A stretch of DNA of 64,000 nucleotides from contig CM035160.1 in NCBI GenBank assembly GCA_020205615.1, positions 10,825,821 through 10,889,820 on the forward strand, read 5' to 3'. Source of the stretch: Panax quinquefolius (lineage: Eukaryota > Streptophyta > Magnoliopsida > Apiales > Araliaceae). A program made the translations under genes and the position numbers. Below are positions 55,653 through 64,000 of the stretch, piece after piece (positions within the stretch are counted from its first letter, which is position 1; the number at the start of each line of letters is the position of its first letter). The notes under the pieces were generated by a model. The model searched no databases. It worked only from the letters and a program-made list of their open reading frames with translations, and was not told where the DNA came from.

Positions 55653-58600
55653 ATGTCGACCGAGAATATTAACAATGGAAATGAGGCACCGTGGAGATGC
55701 TGTCTTCACCAACGAGGAGAACGTCACGGTAGCAATGTTCCTCCGTGAACAACACCATTGAAGCGAGATGATGAGCGAGGGATGTTTAGAAGTTTTTGCG
55801 ATTCATGCAAAATCGACGAGGAGACTCGTGTTCAAAATACTGGAGAAATGATAGCAATTCACGGTTTGTCACACGTGAAGCGATTCAAAGAGTTGGGACC
55901 ACGAATTTAAGGGAAAGCGGATCCGATCATGGCGGAAACATGGGTCAAACAAATTACCAAGATATTCGATGTCTTGGGGTGCACTTGCGAGAGAACGAAG
56001 GTTCCATTCGCCACCTTTATGTTCCGTGGGCGAAAGCGGACTACTGGTGGGAGTCTCGTGAAGCGTACCCATCCAAATGTGCTTCGGCATGTCTTGGGAG
56101 AGCGTTTGAAGCTATTTAATGACAAATACTTTCACGAAAGTGTTAAATCGTATGAAGGAAGTGGAGTTCATCGATTGGAACAAAAACAACATGGCGGTGT
56201 CTCGATGCGAGGCAAAGTTTGCGAGTTATCCAGTGTTTGCACCTCATTTGGTGGAGAATGAGGAGCGTATGACCGCGGATGTTTCTTAGAGGTTTGAAAC
56301 CCGGATCGTTAGTATCTCATTTCTCATAAATTTTCTCTTTATTCGGATGTTGTAAATAGGGCTCAATTATTAGAAGCGAGATAACGAGTACGGTCAATGA
56401 GGGACCACAACGAGATCGTGTCGAGATAGCGGTCAATGAATAATGATAACTGCGGAGAAAAGCAGACGGACAAAAATGGTAACCACTCGGTGGTAATCAT
56501 GGCCATGAAAATAGAAGAAGCGAGTCGGGAGGATTTTTTAAAAGAGGAGATTTAACAACGACCATGTGAAGATGATAGTCTTGGCGTGACAGCCTCGGTT
56601 CTAAGGGAGGAGAAACGACCACCCGGTTATACGCTACTAAAATCACGAAAAGAGGGACATATCGATCAAACCGTCCCACAACAGTTCAAGGTATCTATAA
56701 TTGTGGAAAGGAAGGACATATCGCTCGAGATTGTACGATGGCGAAACCTAGTTCAATGAGGCGGTGACTCAAAAGATCATCGAGAAAAGTCAAAGTCAAC
56801 GATTAGGGAAGAAGCGTTTGTTGTGGTTGGTCAAAATGCGAGGAACCCAAACGAGGTGATCACGGGTAAGCTATTTATAAATTCTTGCGAAGTTTATACC
56901 TTACTTGATCTGGGTGCTACCCATTCATTTATCTCTCTACATGTGCTCAACGTTTAAACTTGACTCGGAGAAATTAGACTTTGACCTATCTGTGGAAACT
57001 CCGTTAGGGAGAAACTTTCATCACATCCAACGCTTATAAATCTTGTTTGATTCAAGTTGGCACCATTACCTTACACGTTGACCTTATCTCTTTAAAGATA
57101 CTTGCTTTTGATGTGATTTTAGGGATTGATTGGTTAACTACTCATCATGCCAAAATTGATTGTTTTCGTAAGGTTGTTAGTTTTCATATTCTAACCACTT
57201 TGTTATGCGAATTCAAGCAACTAAACCATTAAAATCGATCATTTGTCATATCTAATCATAAAGCTATTCGTTTATTGAAAAAGCGGATGTCAAGCTTTCT
57301 TAGCCCATGTTATGGATTTGAATAAAGACACGTCAAATTTGAATAATATTCCTGTTGTTATTGACTTTCTTGACGTATTTCGAAAGAACTTCCGGTCTAC
57401 CCCGAGCGTGAAGTTGAATTCTTTATTGATCTTGAACTTTGATGCAGCCCATTTCTAAAACCCATATCGAATGGCTCTATTGAACTTGAGGAGTTAAAGG
57501 TCCAACTACGAGAATTGTTGGACATCGGTTTCATTCGTCTAGTACATCTCCTTGGGGTGCTCTGTTTTTATTTGTAAAGAAGAAAAAGCGGGAGTATCGA
57601 CTTTGTATTGACTATCGGAATTGAACCATGTCACCATCAAGAATAGGTATCCTCTTCCTCGTATTGATGACTTGTTTGACCAACTTCAAGAGGCACAATT
57701 CTTTTCAAAATTGATCTTAGATTACGGATATCATCAATTTGAAGATTAGGCGAGGATATTCAAAAGACGCCTTTAGAACTTCGAGTGCGGGCATTATGAA
57801 TTCTTAGTCATGTTTTTTCGGATTGACTAATGCTCCTGCGACTTTCATGGATATGATGAACCGAGTATTCAAGGAATATTTGGATCAATTCGTTGTTGTC
57901 TTTATTGATGACATCCTCATATATTCCAAAAGCCGTGAAGATCATGAGCACCATTTGAAAAATTTGGTACTCGAAAGGCTTCGTGAAAACCAACTATATG
58001 CCAAATTAAAGAAATGCGAGTTACGCTTGAGGAAGTAGCATTCCTTGGGCGCGTGGTGTCGAAACATGGAGTATCTGTTGATCCGTGAAGATTGAAGCAA
58101 TACAAAGTTAGGAGCAACCAAAGTAGGTGGTGAAGTCGTAGCTTTTTGGGCTTATTTGGTTATTATCGGAGATTCGTGGAAGGGTTTTCTCGAATCGCTA
58201 CTCCATTAACTTCAATAACTTCGGAAGGATACAAGATTCATTTGGAGCGAAGAATGCGAGAAAAGTTTCCAAGAGCTTAAGAGGAGACTTATTTCGCAGA
58301 CTGTTTCTAACAATACCATCCGGTTCGGATGGATTTGTTATCTGATGATGATTGAAAAAGGGTTAGGATGTGTTCTCATGCAACGTGGGAAAGTCATAGC
58401 TTATGCCTCGCGACAACTTAAAAGAGTATGAGAGGAATTATCCTACTCATGATCTAGAGTTAGCGGCCGATCGTTTTCCACTTAAAAATATGGAGGCACT
58501 ATCTATATGGGGAGAAAGTGGAGATATATTGGGACCATAAAAGCCTTAAATATTTCTTCACTCAAAAGAACTCAACATGCGGCGGCGACGTTGGCTCGAG

Positions 58601-60115
58601 CTATTGAAAGACTACGACCACACTATTCATGATACCATCCCGGTAAAGCGAACGTGGTAGGCGGCGCGTTGAGTAAAAAGATCATATCACGGGAACTAAT
58701 GCGATGATGTCAAGTATCTGCGTAGAGCCAACTTTAATAGAAAAAGTTAAGGTTGCTTCGAGCCACCCGACCGGGAAATGATCGTATGAAGAAGAAAGTA
58801 CAAGAAGGAGCTATTCCGAGCGAGAATTGATGAAGAAGGAATACTTGAGTCCACTCTAGACTTTGTGTTCTAACGACTCGATTTGAAGTACAAGATTATG
58901 ATGGAGCACACAATCGCCATTTGCAATCCATCCTGGAAGTACTAAAATGTATCGTGATCTTGACGACATACATTTTGGTGGAACAATATGAAGAGAGAGA
59001 TTGCAAAGTTTATCTCGATGTGTTTAACTTGCCCGGCGTGTAAAGGCGGAGCATCTTGTACCTAAGGGTCCGTTGCAACCACTTGAGATTCCGGAATGGA
59101 AGTGGGAACACATTACTATGGATTTAGTTCACGGGTCTTCCTACGGTTTCTCAAGGCATCAATGCTATTTGGGTTATTGTTGATAGATTAACCAAGTCTG
59201 CTCATTTCTTGCCGATCTGGAGACTTATTCCTTGAACGTCTTGCTTTAGTATGTATGTGAATGAGATTGTGAGGTTGCATGGCATGCCTGTATCCATAGT
59301 TTCGGATCGTGACCCAAGATTCACTTCAAGATTTTGGGTTAGCTTGCAAAAAGCTATGGGACGGACAATCAGAGAGGACTATTCAAACTCTTGAAGATTT
59401 ATTAAGACTCTGTGTCCTAGACTTCAAGGGCAGTTGGGATAAGTATTTACCATTGGTGGAATTCTCCTACAACAACAGTTATCAGACAAGTATAGGTGTG
59501 GCTCCATTTGAAGCATTATATGGACGAAAATGTCGTTCTCCAATATGTTGGGATGAGGTGGGTGAAGCAACATTGTTGGGACCCGAGTTAGTACGTATGA
59601 CTACCGAAAAGATCCAAATGATTCGACAACGTCTACAAACGGCACAAGATCGACAAAAGAGTTATGCGGATCTTCATCGAAAGGACGTGGAATTTAATGT
59701 AGGGGATCATGTATTGTTGCGAGTTGCTCCATGGAAGGGAGTTACAAGATTTGGGAAGAGAGAAAGCTCAATCCACGATTTATTGGTCCATTTCAAATTC
59801 TTGACCGAGTAGGAAATGTAGCCTATAGACTTACGTTACCTCAAAGTATGTCTCGTGTTCATAATGTGTTTCACATATCGTACTTCGTAAATATGAAAGA
59901 CCCGAACCACGTTATTGAGTTAGAAGCCGGACGAGATAATTTGAAGACTTAACGTGTGAGGAGGTACTGTCAAGATCTTGGATAGGAAGGAGCATGTCCT
60001 ACGTCTGAAAGGTCATACCACAAGTTAAAGTTTTGTGGAGAATCATGCTATAAAGGAAATGACACAGGAATTGGAAAGCGAAATGAAAGCGAGGTATCCT
60101 CACCTTTTGAAAACA
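55653..60115 (+). pseudogene. gag-pol of the inner element, broken as sequenced
   Basis: Starts with an ATG at 55653. Gag extends to about 56740 and ends in a zinc knuckle remnant (YNCGKEGHIARDC, 56692-56730). The protease motif appears as LLDLGATHSFIS (about 56902-56938), with Leu where Ser is usual. Reverse transcriptase spans about 57300-58100, with FIDDILIYS at 57901-57927. RNase H is at about 58220-58680. Integrase runs to about 59900 and includes [20 protein letters not shown] and the long ORF at 59309-59812. A tail ending MKARYPHLL (about 60085-60111) resembles a chromodomain region. Many frame changes lie at CG or CAG/CTG sites, so the number of real lesions is uncertain. An apparent deletion of about 50 bp near 59362 relative to the outer copy is probably separate. 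No host function. Confidence 0.88.
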
Positions 60116-60147
60116 CCCAGTCGTCGTCGATTTCGAGGATGAAATTT

Positions 60148-60162
60148 CATAAGGAGGGAGGT
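60148..60162 (+). promoter_or_regulatory. Polypurine tract
   Basis: ATAAGGAGGGAGGT immediately before the 3' LTR. It is the plus-strand primer for reverse transcription. The outer element has the same tract, as its complement, at 50834-50848. Confidence 0.85.
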
Positions 60163-62944
60163 TGTAAGACCGAAATTTTTAAATAAAAAGGAATTTCCTT
60201 TATTTATTATTTTGAAATAGTAAGGGTTGATTTGATTAATGTGGATAGTTAAGGGTTAAATACATGAAATATTTCAAAATAAGCAAGTGGTTATAAAATA
60301 TTCATTGTTGTCGGGGAATATTCGTTTGGTCGTGGAATATTAAATCTTTGTCGGGGAATATTAAATGCGACAAAGCGCGACCGTATGTGGGGCCCATAAC
60401 TGAAAAGCGATTGGATGAAGAAAGCGACAAATATAAGTTGTTTTTAAATAACAGGCGTAGTTATTCTGAATTATCTTGTTGGAATACCCGGTGGTTAAAA
60501 CACACTAATACGCTGTTGTTGAACAATGAAGACACGGTATTGCACCAATTATTGATTCTTACGTGAAGAAGGCACTACTCAATAATGGTTACTGATAATT
60601 CTTGTTCAAATATTTTATTGAGTTAATAATTGTTTGCGTTGATATTTTATATTCTTTGTTGTTTCATAATTGTCATTACACAATATTTTTCATTATCGAA
60701 GCAATAATTCATATTATCTGAATAATATTATTAGATAACATTATTGGCAATGTCTAGAAAGTTACGCTCTAAGGAGAGGTTTGGTCACCTAATTGCGGCG
60801 CCAAGAAGAAGAAATTCTTATTGGAAAGCCCCTGCTTCACGAGGAACCGCACGGTTGTCAATATTGTGATTACATAATATTATTTGTGAATAATTAATTA
60901 TTGATTTATATGATAAGGAAAATATTGATTTTATGTGGATATAGATGGAGAAAATTTTTAAAATGACAATTGTTGAAAATTAATATTTTATCTTTTTCGA
61001 TAAAATAATTCATTTAAATATATTATTTTAATAATATATTAACGGTGATATTTTTACAACGAATGTGGGATATATGAGTATCTGAGGAGGAAGAGTATTT
61101 TTGTTGCAATAAATGTTTAAAACATGTTAAACATGTCGGTGGACCCCATTTATTGATTGAAATTTGATTATAGCACAATAAAATCGTCTCGTTTGTGGAT
61201 TTCTTTAACAATTTCTATTTGGAATTTGGAAAAACTTTCTTCTCGCAAAGTTGTAGAGAATTGAATTTCCTATAAAAACTTGCGAGATTTGAATTTTCTG
61301 ATGAAAGGGCTATTTATTATGAATTATTGAAGTTCCGATTAATTGATTATCATTTTTTGGAGTTTTAAGTAACTTTTGCATGAAAAACGTTTTTGTCACT
61401 TATGGGACATGTGTTAGTGGTTGATTTCAGCTGATGGTGTGCGTGGGAAGATGTGGAAAAATAATATTATTAATATATTAAATTTTACGCTTTGGTGTTC
61501 TAAGCATTTTCCTATAAATAAGTCTTGGGTTAGAATTGAAAATCACACGTAAACTAAAATTTTCTCTCTATATTATCGAAGCGTATTCTTGTGAGTATTT
61601 TGAGTATACTTTGAGTATTGCTAGGCGGTTGCAAGTTCCTTGACCTTATACCCGTTATTTCTAGCTAGAAGTCTTGATCTTTCGAGGTAAGGGATATTAT
61701 TTTTTTTTCGTAATGATATTATTTCTTCATATCATTATCTTTGAAATGTTGATCTGAAGTTTTATCAAATTTGGAACTTTTTCATGTCTGGGTTACTATT
61801 CATGGGTTCTTATTCATGAGTTACTATTCACGAGTTCTTATTCATGAGTTCTTATTCACGAGTTCTTATTCACGAGTACTATTCATGAAAGCGTGAAGAT
61901 GTTTTTGTGGAATTTCTATCTTTTGGTGTCGAGTTACTTATTCACGTATACTGGCACTATTCACGATATCTGATCTTATTCATAGAAAAATAAAATTTCT
62001 TCTTTTCGTCCAAAATCTATTCGGATACTAACTCGATTGTATCCATGTTTTGATCATTCTTGAATTTTACACCACTATGATTATTTTTGAGGTATTTTTG
62101 GGCGTGGATAAAACCAAGTACGAATCCTTAATCCTTAATCCTTGTCATTTTGTTTCACTTTGGATTTGTTTCTTTAAAAAAAATATTTTCATCATCCTCG
62201 GTCTTAAATGATGATATTATGGAATATCTTTGGCACAGTAGTGCAAAGATGAATGATTTCTTAAGAATATCTTTGGCACATGTAGTTCAAAGATGAATGA
62301 TTTCTGAAGAATATCTTTGGCCCGTAGTGCAAAGATGAGCAGTGTTTAAATGAACATGACCAATGATGAATATCTTTGGCACAGTAGTGCAAAGATGAAT
62401 ATTTGATTCGGATGTATATTGATTGATGTTACGAGGATAAAAGATAGAGCGATGAACTTTTAAATTCATACATAGAAGATAGTAGTTTGCATTCTCTACT
62501 TAACTCTTCTAATGAATTATTATTTCCGCTGAATATTGGTTTAAAAACTTGTTGTCTATTGTATTCTATTAGTTTTTTTTCCTGTTGAAGACTAATGATA
62601 ATTTGTTGTATATTATCTTAGTCATAATATTCTTTATTGGGCTAGTTGAGCTCACCCTTTTCCTTTTTGTTCCATTTTCTTCTCGGAAAGAGAATATATA
62701 GCGAGTACAGTCGGGGTATGGAATGAAGGTTCTAGAGAGAGTTGTTTAGTAGTCATCACCATTTTGTAAAATAATGTATCAATAAATGTGATGAGGATTT
62801 ATTTGAGTATAGATATTGTCTAGAAGATAATATTTGTATTCAAACTCACGCTTTTCTTGTTGTAATAATAAAGTTGTAGTTGTTTACATACCATGTATTG
62901 ACAACTCGTAATAGGTGATGTATACCTATTTTGGGGGCGTCACA
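60163..62944 (+). repeat. 3' LTR of the inner element
   Basis: 2782 bp, TGTAAGACCG...GGGGGCGTCACA. TATA box at 61513-61520; tandem array at 62221-62400. Confidence 0.95.
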
Positions 62945-64000
62945 CTAACCCTTTACTTCAAGAAGCATCATTGTAGATAACAAATCCATCCGTATCAGAT
63001 GGTATTGTTAGAACAAGTGCCAAATGAGTCTCCTCTTAAGCTCTTGGAAACTCTTCTCGCATTCTTCGCTCCAAATGAATTTTGTATCCTTCCTAGTTAG
63101 TCAAGGTTAATGGAGTAACGATTAGAAAACCCTTCCACAAATCTCCGATAATAACCAAATAAGCCCAAGAAGCTACGTGCTTGATCCACCGAAACTTTTC
63201 GGTTGCTCTAACTTTGTATTGCTTGAATCTTCACGGGTCCACGGATACTCCATGTTTTGACACTGCGTGCCCAAGAAATGCTACTTCCTCAAGCGTAACT
63301 CGCATTTCTTTAATTTGGCATATAGTTGGTTTTCACGAAGCCTTTGGAGTACCAAATTTCAAATGGTGCTCATGATCTTCACGGCTTTTGGAATATATGA
63401 GAATGTCATCAATAAAGACAACAACGAATTGATCCAAATATTCCTTGAATACTCGATTCATCATATCCATGAAAGTCAAGATAGCATTAGTCGGTCAAAA
63501 AGACATGACTAAGAATTCATAATGCCCGTCTGGGGAGTTCTAAAGGAAGTCTTTGGAATATCCTCGCCTCTAATCTTCATTGATGATATCCGAATCGAAG
63601 ATCGATTTTGAAAAGAATTTTGCCCTTACGGTCGGGTCAAACAAGTCATCAATACGAGGTAGAGGATACCTATTATTGATGGTGACATGGTTCAATTCCG
63701 ATAGTCAATACAAATCGCATACTCCCGCCTTTCTTCTTTACTGAATAAAACAGGAGCACCCCAAGGAGATGTCTTAGGGCCAGAATGAAACCGATGTCCA
63801 ACAATTCCTCAGTAGTTGGACCTTTAACTCCACGAAGTTCAATAGGAGCCATTCGATATGGGGTTTTAGAAATGGGCTTTGTGCGGTTCAAGATCAATAA
63901 AGAATTCAACTTCACGTTACGGGGTAGGCCGGAAGTTCTTCGTGAAATCGTCGGAAAGTCAATAACAACAGGAATATTATTCAAATTTGGCGTGTCTTTA

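Larger units (their letters stand above)
52683..62944 (+). mobile_element. Complete nested Ty3/gypsy retrotransposon (Tekay/Del-like)
   Basis: A full-length 10.26 kb element: LTR 52683-55466, internal region 55467-60162, LTR 60163-62944. It interrupts the outer element at a point where the host reads CACATC-CTAAC-CCTTT. The target duplication is CTAAT (52678-52682) on the left and CTAAC (62945-62949) on the right, one substitution apart. The left LTR begins CATAAGACC where the right has TGTAAGACC. Domain order gag, protease, RT, RNase H, integrase identifies Ty3/gypsy, and the integrase tail with a chromodomain-like end suggests a Tekay/Del chromovirus. The LTRs are near-identical outside CG and CAG/CTG sites. 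Confidence 0.95.
48243..64000 (-). mobile_element. Outer Ty3/gypsy element, minus strand, split by a nested element
   Basis: The 3' LTR is at 48243-50832 (reverse orientation), next to a polypurine tract (complement of CCTCCCTCCTTATG, 50834-50848). Internal pol runs leftward in two blocks. 50833-52682 carries integrase and RNase H remnants. 62945-64000 carries RNase H and reverse transcriptase remnants, including the complement of the FIDD region near 63400 and a fragment with PYRMAPIELR at 63673-63984. The join at 52682/62945 is exactly where the inner element inserted. The 5' part lies beyond 64000. It belongs to the same family as the inner element but has a distinguishable LTR. It has many frame breaks. 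Confidence 0.9.

Overview
The window is nuclear DNA from a flowering plant, most likely a eudicot. It is AT-rich. The genes have short exons with GT-AG introns, many introns carry MITEs, and large Ty3/gypsy LTR retrotransposons occupy both ends. I cannot name the species from sequence alone.

Layout. 1-4005 is the 3' part of a plus-strand Ty3/gypsy element (decayed integrase region, then a 2.5 kb LTR). 4539-9284 (minus) is a two-exon GH17/X8 beta-1,3-glucanase-like gene whose 3.3 kb intron holds a Mutator-like (MULE) element. 11522-14391 (minus) is a five-exon cytosolic ribosomal protein eS4 (RPS4) gene with telo-box and site II promoter motifs. 14650-16330 is intergenic, with AT-rich tandem repeats, a possible small LTR-element relic and two adjacent Stowaway MITEs. 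16648-21998 (plus) is TIM22, with a CACTA element in its last intron. 22942-27010 and 28132-31622 (plus) are tandem cinnamoyl-CoA-reductase-like genes, each encoding 328 residues in six exons. 32816-37762 (plus) is a GILT-type thiol reductase gene with a dead copy of its first exon inside intron 1. 37763-41500 is gene-poor with long microsatellites. 42255-44764 (plus) is a frameshifted FAR1-related (FRS/MULE-transposase-derived) gene. 45248-47771 is a solo LTR with a perfect 5-bp target duplication.

From 48243 to the end is a nest. A minus-strand Ty3/gypsy element (3' LTR 48243-50832, running off the right edge) is split by a complete plus-strand element of the same family (52683-62944) with 2.78 kb LTRs, a primer-binding site, gag-pol remnants and a polypurine tract.

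The genes do not form one pathway; this is an ordinary euchromatic island of housekeeping and metabolic genes flanked by retrotransposons. The most consequential observation concerns the data. The two LTRs of the inner element are almost identical over long AT-rich stretches, but differ by many small indels beside CG and CAG/CTG sites, and the tRNA primer site has the same kind of lesion. This looks like methylation-linked basecalling error rather than biological decay, so the broken retrotransposon ORFs should not be taken at face value. I found no CRISPR array, operon or other prokaryotic system.
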